Source: Xanthomarina sp. F2636L (lineage in GTDB: Bacteria > Bacteroidota > Bacteroidia > Flavobacteriales > Flavobacteriaceae). Taken from it: a stretch of 64,000 nucleotides of DNA. Position 1 is the first letter of the stretch. The number at the start of each line of letters is the position of its first letter. Of the stretch, positions 17,223 to 26,145 are shown one piece after another. The DNA lies in NCBI RefSeq assembly GCF_026410195.1, contig NZ_JAPMLM010000055.1:372001-436000 (forward strand), written 5' to 3'. The notes beneath the pieces were generated by a model. That model saw only the letters and a list, made by a program, of their open reading frames with translations. It was not told the DNA's origin and ran no database searches. Position numbers and translations under genes: made by a program.

Positions 17223-18330
17223 ATGATTACTTCAGATCAAATTAAAGATCTTAATACACGTCTAAGTTCGCTTAGACAATATCTTTGACATAGATGCCAA
17301 ACTAATTGAAATTCAAAACGAAGAAGAACAAACTTTCTCTCCTACGTTCTGGAATGATTCTACAGCTGCTGAAATTGTAATGAAATCTCTTCGAAATAAG
17401 AAAAAATGGGTTGAAGATTTTCAAAAAGCTAAAAGCCTCTATGAAGAACTTGAAATTATTTACGAATTCTTTAAAGAAGGTGAATCTACACAAGAAGATT
17501 TAGAAAACAGTTTCGAGAATCTAACAAATCTTATTGAAGAACAAGAGTTCAAAAACATGCTCTCTGAAGAAGGAGACAGTTTAAGTGCCGTACTTCAAAT
17601 AACTGCCGGAGCTGGAGGCACTGAAAGTTGTGATTGGGCAAGCATGCTTATGCGTATGTATTTAATGTATGCAGAAAAAAGTGGATTTAAGGTAAAAGAG
17701 CTCAACCATCAAGAAGGAGATGTTGCTGGAATAAAAACGGTGACTATAGAAATTGAAGGCGATTATGCTTTTGGGTGGCTTAAAGGTGAAAATGGCGTAC
17801 ATAGATTGGTGCGTATTTCTCCTTTTGATAGCAATGCCAAACGTCATACTAGTTTTGCTTCTGTTTATGTATATCCTTTGGTTGACGATACAATTGAAAT
17901 AGATATTAATCCTGCAGATATTGAAATAACAACAGCACGTTCTAGTGGGGCTGGTGGACAAAATGTGAATAAAGTAGAAACAAAAGTTCAACTAACTCAT
18001 AAACCAACCGGCATTCAAATTTCTTGTTCCGAAACACGTTCGCAGCACGATAATAGATCGCGTGCCATGCAAATGTTGAAATCGCAATTATATGAAATTG
18101 AATTACAAAAGCAGTTAGCGCAACGAGAAGATATTGAAGCCGATAAAATGAAAATTGAATGGGGAAGCCAGATTAGAAATTACGTGATGCATCCCTATAA
18201 ACTAGTTAAAGATGTACGTTCAGGACATGAAACTGGAAATGTAGATGCTGTAATGGATGGACATATAGAACCCTTTTTAAAAGCCTATTTAATGATGATG
18301 GGACAAAAAACTGAAGAAAAAACCTTATAA
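17223..18330 (+). CDS. prfB: Peptide chain release factor 2, read through a programmed +1 frameshift
   Basis: ATG 17223 opens 21 codons ([14 protein letters not shown]...RQYL) that end at an in-frame TGA (17286-17288). Slipping +1 at CTT-TGA-C continues as [15 protein letters not shown] into the long frame and gives a 368-aa RF2, the normal length. The site TATCTTTGAC is the classical RF2 autoregulatory signal: low RF2 lets the ribosome shift, while high RF2 ends translation at UGA. Diagnostic motifs in the joined protein are S199-P200-F201, the UGA-reading tripeptide, and G244-G245-Q246, the hydrolysis loop. Starting at the internal ATG 17380 would lose the first domain. The arsC-like gene follows after 2 bp. 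Confidence 0.95.
17280..17289 (+). promoter_or_regulatory. Programmed +1 frameshift site of prfB
   Basis: TATCTTTGAC has the last zero-frame sense codon CTT at 17283-17285, stop TGA at 17286-17288, and +1 frame GAC from 17287. The strong AGGGGG-type stimulator of E. coli is not present just upstream (CGCTTAGACAA instead). Confidence 0.9.
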
Positions 18331-18332
18331 TT

Positions 18333-18674
18333 ATGATTAAAATATATCACAACCCTCGTTGCAGTAAATCTAGAAATGGGCTTGAAATAGTTAAAGAGTC
18401 TGGTAAAGATTATGAAATCAGATCCTATTTAAAAGATATTCCTTCAAAAGAAGAATTAAAAAACCTACTTGCTCTTTTAAACATAAAAGCTGAAGATTTA
18501 ATTAGAAAAAACGAGTCTATTTGGAAAGACAATTATAAAGGTAAAGACTTGACTGAAACTCAACTTATAGAAGCCATGATTAAGTTTCCTAAACTTATAG
18601 AAAGACCCATTGTTATAAATGGAAAAAAAGCAGTTATTGGAAGACCTCCAGAAAAAATTAGTGAAATTCTATAA
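18333..18674 (+). CDS. arsC: ArsC/Spx-family thioredoxin-fold protein (arsenate reductase type)
   Basis: A 113-aa protein with the catalytic cysteine in HNPRCSKSRNG (Cys9), LKDIPSKEELKNLL, and the C-terminal ERPIVINGKKAVIGRPPE loop holding the arsenate-binding arginines. The length and motifs fit glutaredoxin-dependent ArsC (YfgD/ArsC type). It lies 2 bp after prfB with no arsR or transporter nearby, so a general redox role is as likely as arsenate resistance. Confidence 0.8.
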   Translation: MIKIYHNPRCSKSRNGLEIVKESGKDYEIRSYLKDIPSKEELKNLLALLNIKAEDLIRKNESIWKDNYKGKDLTETQLIEAMIKFPKLIERPIVINGKKAVIGRPPEKISEIL

Positions 18675-18684
18675 TGTTAATAGC

Positions 18685-18720
18685 AAGCTTCAAAACCTCT
18701 AAATTTTGAAGCTTTTTTAT
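18685..18720 (+). terminator. Terminator after prfB-arsC
   Basis: AAGCTTCAAAA (18685-18695) and its complement (18704-18714) form an 11-bp stem with an 8-base loop and a following T-run. Confidence 0.85.
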
Positions 18721-18758
18721 TTAACAAACATTTAACCAATCACCACTAAACCAAATTC

Positions 18759-18766
18759 TATTTTTG
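18759..18766 (+). promoter_or_regulatory. -7 promoter box for the TonB-dependent receptor gene
   Basis: TATTTTTG matches TAnnTTTG, 26 bases before ATG 18793. Confidence 0.5.
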
Positions 18767-18792
18767 CAGTCCTATATTTCAAAAATACAACC

Positions 18793-21246
18793 ATGAATAA
18801 ATTTTTATTATCCTTTCTATTTACAATTGTAACAATTGTTACCATTCAAGCTCAAAAAGATGTTACCATAACTGGTAAAGTTATAGAGAAAACTACAGGA
18901 CAACCATTAGAATACGCAACTGTTGCTTTTTTTAGCAAAGCAGAAAACAGAATTGTTACAGGAGGTATTACTAGTGAAAACGGTGACTTTAGCATTCCAG
19001 TGCCAAGTGGTACCTACGATATTTCCATAGAGTTTATCTCTTTCAAAAAACAGATTATTCCTAATCAAACACTTACTGCAAATAAGAATATTGGAACTAT
19101 TAGATTAGAAGCAGACACAGAAGCTTTAGATGAAATTGAAATTATAGCTGAAACTACAACAGTTGAAATTAAATTAGATAAAAAAATATATAACGTTGGT
19201 AAAGATTTAACGGTACGTGGAGGTACTGTTAGTGATGTTTTAGACAACGTGCCATCTGTAGCTGTAGATGTAGAAGGAAACGTTTCTTTAAGAGGAAACG
19301 AAAACGTTAAAATTTTAATTAATGGAAAACCATCCGGTTTAGTTGGAATTAACTCTACAGATGCTTTACGTCAATTACCAGCAGAATCAATAGAACGTGT
19401 TGAGGTTATCACTTCTCCTTCTGCAAGATATGATGCAGAAGGTAGTGCAGGAATTTTAAATATTATTTTACGTAGAAGTAAATTACAAGGTTTAAATGGC
19501 GCTGTAACTACAAATCTTGGATGGCCTAAATCGGCTGGTATTTCAGGTAATATTAATTACAGAACAGGAGATTTAAACATTTTTAATACCACAAGTTACG
19601 ATTATAGAGAAGTACCTGGAAACTCTTCCTCGTACACTCAATATTTTAATAGAGACTTCGATAGTAATGGTAATTTAATTTTAGATAACCCAGACAGCTA
19701 CCTAGATGAATCAAATGAATACGACCGTATTAGAAAAGGTTTAAGTACAAATTTTGGTGTAGAATGGTATATTACAGATTCTGCTTCTCTAACAGGTGCT
19801 GTGTCTTATAGAAATGGTGATAACGAAAGTAATACGACAAATACCTTGATTCAGCTTGACGAAAATCAACAATTTGTTTCACAAAACAATCGTTTTGATC
19901 CTGAAGAAGAGGATGATAAAGTAATACAGTACTCTTTAAATTTCATGAAAAACTTTAATGATAGTGGGCATAAGTTAACTATGGACTTTCAATATGAAGA
20001 CAATTCGGAAGATGAATATTCTAGCGTACTACTTGAAGGTTTTAATACAGAAAATGTAGCTACACTTGAAGATCAAACTAGAATTCTACTGCAAGCAGAT
20101 TATGTTTTACCAATAGGCGAAACAAGCCAGTTTGAACTGGGATATCGTGGTAATTTCAATGATCAAGATACCGACTATACAGTTGAAATTTATGATGAAG
20201 ACACAAATCAATTTGAAATTAATAACAATTTATCAAACTTCTTAAACTATCGCGAATATGTAAATGCTGCTTACACACAATTTGGTAGTAAAATTGGAAG
20301 TAAGTTTTCATACTTATTAGGGCTTCGTTTAGAAAACACACGTATTACTGTAGATCAACCTACAAGTGGAGATTATAGTAAGAATGATTATACAGGGTTG
20401 TTTCCAACAGTAAATTTAAGTTATGAGCTAAGTGAAGATGAAAACGTAACTTTGGGTTATAGCAGGCGTATTCGAAGACCTAGATCTTGGTTTATTAATC
20501 CTTTCCCATCTCGTTCTAGTATTACTAGCGTTTTTAGAGGGAACCCAGAATTAGCCCCAAGTTATTCAGGATTGTTTGATTTGGGTTATTACAAGAAGTT
20601 TGGTAAAGTTTCTTTAAACACTTCAGCTTATTACCAACATGCTACAGATGTATTTAGCTTTATAAGTTTTGATACTGGTGTTAAAGTAGATGTTAACGGT
20701 CAAGAATTTTCAGTTATTGAGCGTACACCAATTAACCTTGCAGAGGAAGATAGATATGGTTTTGAATTTACCGTAACCTATAGTCCTTCTCGTAAATGGA
20801 ACATCAACACAAACTTTAATATTTTCCAACAATCTTTAACAGGAACAGATCCAAACGGATTATCTCTAGATAGTAAAAGTACAAGTTGGTTTGCTAGATT
20901 AAACAATAAATATACGCTTCCAGGAAAAGTTGAATGGCAAACAAGCTTAAACTATAGAGGTCCTTCAGAAGATGCTCAAAATAAAAGAGATGGCGTATTT
21001 TCTGCAAACATGGCCTTTAGCAAAGATATATTTAGTGAAAATGCCTCCATTGCTTTAAACGTAAGCGATTTACTAAATTCTAGAAAACGTACTATGGACA
21101 CCAATACACCAACTTATACAGGTACATCAGAGTTTCAATGGAGAGAACGTAGCATCAACTTATCGTTTACATATAGATTCAACCAACAAAAGAAACGTCA
21201 ACAACGTAATTATGGTGGTGGAGATGACATGGATTTTGAAGGATAA
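18793..21246 (+). CDS. TonB-dependent receptor, outer-membrane barrel family
   Basis: An 817-aa outer-membrane protein. A signal peptide (MNKFLLSFLFTIVTIVTIQA) precedes a carboxypeptidase-regulatory-like domain (VTITGKVIEKTTGQPLEYAT, residues about 25-105). A plug-like region follows (RGGTVSDVLDNVPSVAVD, VSLRGNENVKILINGKPSG, RVEVITSPSARYDAEG). The rest is a large beta barrel ending in a Gln/Arg- and Gly-rich tail. This fits the 'outer membrane beta-barrel' TBDR family abundant in Bacteroidota. No SusD partner is adjacent and the ligand is unknown. It is a single-gene unit with its own promoter and terminator. Confidence 0.88.
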   Translation: MNKFLLSFLFTIVTIVTIQAQKDVTITGKVIEKTTGQPLEYATVAFFSKAENRIVTGGITSENGDFSIPVPSGTYDISIEFISFKKQIIPNQTLTANKNIGTIRLEADTEALDEIEIIAETTTVEIKLDKKIYNVGKDLTVRGGTVSDVLDNVPSVAVDVEGNVSLRGNENVKILINGKPSGLVGINSTDALRQLPAESIERVEVITSPSARYDAEGSAGILNIILRRSKLQGLNGAVTTNLGWPKSAGISGNINYRTGDLNIFNTTSYDYREVPGNSSSYTQYFNRDFDSNGNLILDNPDSYLDESNEYDRIRKGLSTNFGVEWYITDSASLTGAVSYRNGDNESNTTNTLIQLDENQQFVSQNNRFDPEEEDDKVIQYSLNFMKNFNDSGHKLTMDFQYEDNSEDEYSSVLLEGFNTENVATLEDQTRILLQADYVLPIGETSQFELGYRGNFNDQDTDYTVEIYDEDTNQFEINNNLSNFLNYREYVNAAYTQFGSKIGSKFSYLLGLRLENTRITVDQPTSGDYSKNDYTGLFPTVNLSYELSEDENVTLGYSRRIRRPRSWFINPFPSRSSITSVFRGNPELAPSYSGLFDLGYYKKFGKVSLNTSAYYQHATDVFSFISFDTGVKVDVNGQEFSVIERTPINLAEEDRYGFEFTVTYSPSRKWNINTNFNIFQQSLTGTDPNGLSLDSKSTSWFARLNNKYTLPGKVEWQTSLNYRGPSEDAQNKRDGVFSANMAFSKDIFSENASIALNVSDLLNSRKRTMDTNTPTYTGTSEFQWRERSINLSFTYRFNQQKKRQQRNYGGGDDMDFEG

Positions 21247-21273
21247 GACTTAGAAGAAATAATAGTATAAGTT

Positions 21274-21308
21274 AAAAGAGCTATCTGTAAGGGTAGCTCT
21301 TTTTTTGT
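21274..21308 (+). terminator. Terminator after the TonB-dependent receptor gene
   Basis: AAAAGAGCTA (21274-21283) and TAGCTCTTTT (21294-21303) form a 10-bp stem followed by a T-run. Confidence 0.85.
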
Positions 21309-21414
21309 ATCTGTTTAGACTATTTTTTATTAGAGAATTAAAACTTTTTATAATAACATCAGTTTAGATTTTGTTATAAATAAAACAAGTTTTGATAAAT
21401 TTAAGCGACAAAAA

Positions 21415-21444
21415 AATCGTCTAAAAATTTCTTTCTAGACGATT
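21415..21444 (-). terminator. Terminator for the 59-aa membrane protein gene
   Basis: AATCGTCTA (21415-21423) pairs with TAGACGATT (21436-21444). On the minus strand the hairpin runs into a T-tract, 29 bases after the small gene's stop. Confidence 0.75.
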
Positions 21445-21473
21445 AATTCCAAATATTATAATAATAAAGCTAT

Positions 21474-21653
21474 TTAGCTGTTTAATTCGCGTTTAGCTTT
21501 TTTCTCTTCTTTAATTTCTTTCATACGTTCTACCAATGCTCCACCAATCCAATAAGGTATAACGAAAGTTAATAAAAATATCATTAACCAAAAACCTATG
21601 GTAAGTATGGTTAAGAATGCTATAAATCCTAAGTACTGGTCAAAATCGAACAT
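21474..21653 (-). CDS. Small membrane protein, 59 aa
   Basis: The minus strand carries a short complete gene, ATG 21653 to TAA 21474. It encodes MFDFDQYLGFIAFLTILTIG, a second hydrophobic stretch (FWLMIFLLTFVIPYWIGG) and a basic/acidic tail (ERMKEIKEEKKAKRELNS). One or two membrane helices with an inside-positive C-terminus are predicted. The dedicated terminator, the helical charged tail and ordinary codon use support a real gene. I recognise no named family. Confidence 0.75.
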   Translation of the reverse strand: MFDFDQYLGFIAFLTILTIGFWLMIFLLTFVIPYWIGGALVERMKEIKEEKKAKRELNS

Positions 21654-21722
21654 AATAAAAATTTCTTTTTTAGATAACTATCGCAAAGATACAAGAAATG
21701 GTTTTTGTATACAATAGTAAAT

Positions 21723-23045
21723 TTAAGATTTATTAACATCTTTATTAATGTTTTTTCTTGACTCCTGATTTTTATAAAGATATTCTAAAATAAAACAGCT
21801 TAATAATAGAGTAATTATAACTATAACCCCAACAAAATTAGATGTGTATTGTTGAATCATTAAAGTAACAAATGCTGAAGAACACATAATAAACCCTAGA
21901 AAAGAAATTGTTCCTTTCCCATTAATTTCTTTCGATAATTTATAAGCCACATAATTTACAATTGCAAAAATCAATAAAAATCCAGCACTTCCAGCTGTAG
22001 ATATACTTTCAAGTTCTAAGGTGTTTGCAATTAATAAGGTTAATACAGCAGTAATAATTAATCCTACTGGTTGATTCCATAGTTTACTTGTTAAATGATG
22101 TGGTAGTTCATCATCCTCAGCTACTTCAAAACTAACCCGACTACCTCCATAAAGTGAAGCATTAATAGCTGAAAAAGTTGAAATTAAAGCTGCAACGGTA
22201 ATTATAGTAAAGCCTACTTTTCCAAGCATGGGCTTAGCAGCTTCTGCTAAAACATAATCTTCTGATTTTGCTATTGTATCAAATGACAAAGATCCAACAG
22301 TAACTATGGCAATAACAACATAAAGACATACTACAAACCAAACTGAATAATTATAAGCTTTTGGAATATTTATTTCAGGATTAATAATATCTGGTGCTGC
22401 ATTAGCAATTAATTCAAATCCTTCATAAGCTACAAAAATAACCATCCCTCCTGTTAATAACAATAACGGACTCTCCCAATTCGAAACAGACAATTGTTCA
22501 ACACTTGGATTACCAAATAACCCATAAAATCCAATAATTACAAACCCTATTAGTATAATTAACTTTATAATTACAGCATAAGATTCAATTTTACTAACTA
22601 CTGCAATACTATAGTAATTAATTACGGTTGCCAAAATAATAATACCACTCAAATAAATATGAAAATCTAAGGATGTATTTCCTGTTATAACATATAAATT
22701 TGGAGCATAAGACCCAAATGCTGAAGCATAAAGCGACAACATAATAATATAACTTATCCACAATAAATTATTAATGGCACCACTAAATACCGTCTTTCCA
22801 AAACCTTGATTTATAAACTTTACAGTACCTCCTCTATCAGGAAAAGCCAGAGAAAGTTTTGAATAACTATAGGCGGTAAGACAGGCTATTATTCCGGCGA
22901 AAAAAAAGGCTATTGGTGTACCACCTTGTGCTAATGAGACAGCTAAACCTAAAACTGCAAAGATACCTCCTCCCACCATACCTCCAATGCCAATAGATAT
23001 GGCTTCTTGCAAATTAATTTTTTTATTATCTGGAACTATAGGCAT
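21723..23045 (-). CDS. APC-family amino acid permease
   Basis: A 440-aa inner-membrane protein with about 12 helices. The first carries the APC hallmark GIGGMVGGGIFAVLGLA (residues 19-35), where backbone atoms bind the substrate amino group. Family features such as PDRGGTVKFINQGFG and FVAYEGFELIANAAPD follow. It should be a proton-coupled amino-acid or amine transporter; the substrate cannot be inferred. It is leftward and divergent from fumC. Confidence 0.88.
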   Translation of the reverse strand: MPIVPDNKKINLQEAISIGIGGMVGGGIFAVLGLAVSLAQGGTPIAFFFAGIIACLTAYSYSKLSLAFPDRGGTVKFINQGFGKTVFSGAINNLLWISYIIMLSLYASAFGSYAPNLYVITGNTSLDFHIYLSGIIILATVINYYSIAVVSKIESYAVIIKLIILIGFVIIGFYGLFGNPSVEQLSVSNWESPLLLLTGGMVIFVAYEGFELIANAAPDIINPEINIPKAYNYSVWFVVCLYVVIAIVTVGSLSFDTIAKSEDYVLAEAAKPMLGKVGFTIITVAALISTFSAINASLYGGSRVSFEVAEDDELPHHLTSKLWNQPVGLIITAVLTLLIANTLELESISTAGSAGFLLIFAIVNYVAYKLSKEINGKGTISFLGFIMCSSAFVTLMIQQYTSNFVGVIVIITLLLSCFILEYLYKNQESRKNINKDVNKS

Positions 23046-23161
23046 AGTTAGATGACATGAATTTAAAATAAAAGTAGGCTTTTTAAATCATTATGAAAAT
23101 TCTATCAAATATTTTCTTACAAATAACTTCCTAACTGTTAAATAATTTAGGCATAAAATCG

Positions 23162-23169
23162 TAAATTTG
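23162..23169 (+). promoter_or_regulatory. -7 promoter box for fumC
   Basis: TAAATTTG matches TAnnTTTG, 26 bases before ATG 23196. Confidence 0.5.
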
Positions 23170-23195
23170 TTTTTACAATAAATTATATTTAAATC

Positions 23196-24593
23196 ATGAC
23201 TTTTAGAATAGAAAAAGATACCATGGGCGAAGTTAAAGTGCCTGCTGACAAACTTTGGGGAGCGCAAACAGAACGCTCTAGAAATAATTTTAAAATTGGA
23301 GCTCCTGCTTCCATGCCTTTAGAAATTGTTTACGGATTTGCTTATTTAAAAAAAGCTGCTGCATATACAAATTGTGATTTAAAAGTCCTTTCAGAAGAAA
23401 AACGCGATTTAATTGCTCAAGTTTGCGATGAAATCTTAGAAGGAAAACATGATGATCAATTTCCATTGGTGATCTGGCAAACGGGTTCTGGTACACAAAG
23501 CAACATGAATGTCAATGAAGTTATTGCCAACAGAGCGCATCAAATTGCTGGAAAAATTATAGGTGAAGGAGATAAAACCATTCAACCTAATGACGATGTT
23601 AATAAGTCGCAATCCTCAAACGATACCTTTCCAACAGGGATGCACATTGCTGCTTATAAGAAAATAGTAGAAAACACCATTCATGGTGTTATTCAGTTAA
23701 GAAACACACTTCATAATAAATCTATAGAGTTTAAAAATGTGGTTAAAATTGGACGCACACATTTAATGGACGCCACACCACTTACATTAGGTCAAGAGTT
23801 TTCAGGCTATGTATCTCAATTAGATCATGGTTTAAAAGCCCTTGAAAACACTTTACCACATTTAGCAGAATTAGCTTTGGGTGGAACTGCTGTTGGAACA
23901 GGTTTAAATACTCCAGATGGTTACTCCGAATTAGTTGCTGAATACATTGCAAAATTTACTAATCTGCCTTTTGTAACTGCTGAAAATAAATTTGAAGCCT
24001 TAGCTGCTCACGATGCCTTGGTAGAAACTCATGGTGCTTTAAAACAATTGGCTGTTTCTCTAAATAAAATAGCTAATGATATAAGAATGATGGCTTCAGG
24101 ACCACGTTCAGGAATTGGTGAAATTATTATTCCTGCCAACGAACCTGGAAGTTCCATTATGCCTGGAAAAGTAAATCCTACCCAATCTGAAGCGTTAACT
24201 ATGGTTTGCGCTCAAGTTATGGGTAACGATGTGGCTGTAACTGTTGGAGGAACGCAAGGTCATTACGAATTAAACGTCTTTAAACCAATGATGGCTGCTA
24301 ATGTCCTACAATCAGCTCAATTATTAGGAGATGCCTGTATGAGTTTTAACGAACACTGTGCTGAAGGTATTAAACCAAATCATGAAGTAATAAAGCAATT
24401 ATTAAACAACTCGTTAATGCTTGTTACAGCTTTAAATACTAAAATTGGGTATTATAAAGCAGCTGAAATTGCCAATACAGCTCATAAAAATGGAACAACT
24501 TTAAAAGAAGAGGCTGTTAATTTAGGCTATGTAACTGCCGAAGATTATGATGCTTGGGTTAAACCAGAAGATATGGTTGGCACAATAAAATAA
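23196..24593 (+). CDS. fumC: Fumarate hydratase class II
   Basis: A 465-aa enzyme of the fumarase/aspartase superfamily, interconverting fumarate and L-malate in the TCA cycle without an iron-sulfur cluster. The N-terminus [20 protein letters not shown], the [16 protein letters not shown] region, the [15 protein letters not shown] helix and the catalytic loop [13 protein letters not shown] are all intact and the length is standard. The [13 protein letters not shown] sequence separates it from aspartase. The gene is co-directional with, and 51 bp from, the VCBS protein gene. Its product feeds the same C4 pool as the glyoxylate shunt at 30.5-33.8 kb. Confidence 0.96.
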   Translation: MTFRIEKDTMGEVKVPADKLWGAQTERSRNNFKIGAPASMPLEIVYGFAYLKKAAAYTNCDLKVLSEEKRDLIAQVCDEILEGKHDDQFPLVIWQTGSGTQSNMNVNEVIANRAHQIAGKIIGEGDKTIQPNDDVNKSQSSNDTFPTGMHIAAYKKIVENTIHGVIQLRNTLHNKSIEFKNVVKIGRTHLMDATPLTLGQEFSGYVSQLDHGLKALENTLPHLAELALGGTAVGTGLNTPDGYSELVAEYIAKFTNLPFVTAENKFEALAAHDALVETHGALKQLAVSLNKIANDIRMMASGPRSGIGEIIIPANEPGSSIMPGKVNPTQSEALTMVCAQVMGNDVAVTVGGTQGHYELNVFKPMMAANVLQSAQLLGDACMSFNEHCAEGIKPNHEVIKQLLNNSLMLVTALNTKIGYYKAAEIANTAHKNGTTLKEEAVNLGYVTAEDYDAWVKPEDMVGTIK

Positions 24594-24644
24594 CTTGTAA
24601 CCAAAATAAAATCAATATATTAGCACTAATTAATCAATTTAATT

Positions 24645-26045
24645 ATGAAAAAAACTTTACTTTCTTTACTTTTTATAAATGCATTTATTTTTGTTGGCTT
24701 TAGCCAAGAAGAAGCATTTATAATCCATACTATTGGATCAACAGGTTCAAATCCGTATGTAATCGATTCTGGGCATTTAAATCCAGGTGCTTATCCAGAT
24801 ATAGCTGTTGGTACGCAGACTGGAAATACTGTTGAAATTTATATCAACAATGAAGATGGGACCTTTGCAGCCCCAATTATAAAAAATTTAACTCAGGTAG
24901 GTGGTATTCATATTGCAGATATTGATGGTATAAATGGTAATGATGTATTGGCATCATCCAGTGGCGATAATAAATTAGTCTGGTATGCTAACAATGGTGA
25001 TGGTACCTTTGCAGATGAAGAAATTATAACAGACACTGTGGATGGACCGGGAACAATTGTTACAGGATACATAGATTCTGATGCAACGCTAGATATCGTA
25101 TTGTCTGTTTATGGTGGTTCTGGAGATACAGATAGAGTTATTTGGTTTGCCAATGATGGATCGCCTTGGACAGAACAAAACGTAATTCCTGCAACTGCAG
25201 GTTTGGGTTGTGGGAATCTTGACATTGCTGATGTTGATGGAGATACAGATCTAGATATTGTTGTAAACAATACAGATGCTGGAACAGTAGAATTATATTA
25301 TAATAATTATAACCCACTTACAGACAATAATCCCGTGAGTTTTACAGAATCAGCTGGAGGAGATATTTCAACAGGTAATACTTACTTATTTGGAATCGAT
25401 TTTGGTGATGTAAATGATGATACTTTTATGGATATTGTTAAAGTTGATTTATCTGGTCAAGAAATTGCTTACTATCAAAACGATGGAGCTGGAAATTTTA
25501 CTGAAATAATCGTTAACAATTCCCACCCTTACCCTTCGATTGCATTTGTAACAGATTTAAACAACGATGGATATAATGATATTGTAGCTGCAGATGGTCT
25601 TAATCAAAATGACGATGTATTTTGGTTTGAAAGTGATGCCTTTGGGGTTTTAGGAACTGAAACTAGGATTACAGATAACAACTTACACAATCAAGTTTAT
25701 AACTTTACTATTAACGATTTTGATAATGATGGAGATATAGACTTTGCGACTTTAGGTTATCAAGATGGTAGACTAAAATGGATAGAGAATGAATTAAACT
25801 TATTAAACATTCCTCAAAATCAACTAAACACTGTTGGTATTTACCCCAATCCAACATCAAACAGTCTTAAGATTATAGGTTTAAATGAAGATACAAATGT
25901 TTATGTTTACGATATCTTAGGAAAAAAAGTATTAAGTCAATCCATTGGCACAAATAAATCTTTAGATGTTTCTAAACTGCAAAATGGCGTGTATATTCTA
26001 AAATTAGAAAATTCTGATACAAGCTACAGATTTGTTAAAGAATAA
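24645..26045 (+). CDS. Secreted VCBS/FG-GAP repeat protein with T9SS type A sorting domain
   Basis: A 466-aa protein with a signal peptide (MKKTLLSLLFINAFIFVGFS). Several FG-GAP/VCBS-type repeats carry Asp-rich calcium-binding loops (DIDGINGNDVLA, DVDGDTDLDIVV, DLNNDGYNDIVAAD, DFDNDGDIDFATLG), predicting a beta-propeller. The last 75 residues form a Por-type sorting domain (GIYPNPTSNSLKI ... LQNGVYILKLEN ... YRFVKE), which routes it through the type IX secretion system. Binding partner unknown; probably an adhesin or surface-displayed propeller. Confidence 0.88.
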   Translation: MKKTLLSLLFINAFIFVGFSQEEAFIIHTIGSTGSNPYVIDSGHLNPGAYPDIAVGTQTGNTVEIYINNEDGTFAAPIIKNLTQVGGIHIADIDGINGNDVLASSSGDNKLVWYANNGDGTFADEEIITDTVDGPGTIVTGYIDSDATLDIVLSVYGGSGDTDRVIWFANDGSPWTEQNVIPATAGLGCGNLDIADVDGDTDLDIVVNNTDAGTVELYYNNYNPLTDNNPVSFTESAGGDISTGNTYLFGIDFGDVNDDTFMDIVKVDLSGQEIAYYQNDGAGNFTEIIVNNSHPYPSIAFVTDLNNDGYNDIVAADGLNQNDDVFWFESDAFGVLGTETRITDNNLHNQVYNFTINDFDNDGDIDFATLGYQDGRLKWIENELNLLNIPQNQLNTVGIYPNPTSNSLKIIGLNEDTNVYVYDILGKKVLSQSIGTNKSLDVSKLQNGVYILKLENSDTSYRFVKE

Positions 26046-26072
26046 TTTCTTTTAACATCTTATAAAATACTA

Positions 26073-26101
26073 AAAACGTTATCATTTTATGATAGCGTTT
26101 T
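26073..26101 (+). terminator. Terminator after the VCBS protein gene
   Basis: AAAACGTTATCA pairs with TGATAGCGTTTT (one T-G wobble) across a 5-base loop, with T-rich sequence following. Confidence 0.75.
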
Positions 26102-26145
26102 TTATTATCACAAGAAATTCGGAACTTTGAAGAAAACAGAACATT

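Noticed and set aside
17380-18330. prfB starting at the internal ATG 17380
   Set aside because: It would lose the first ~50 residues. The frameshift site and upstream codons explain the full-length protein.
18333-18674. Arsenic resistance operon
   Set aside because: Only an ArsC-like protein is present, fused to the prfB transcript. No arsR, arsB or acr3 is nearby.
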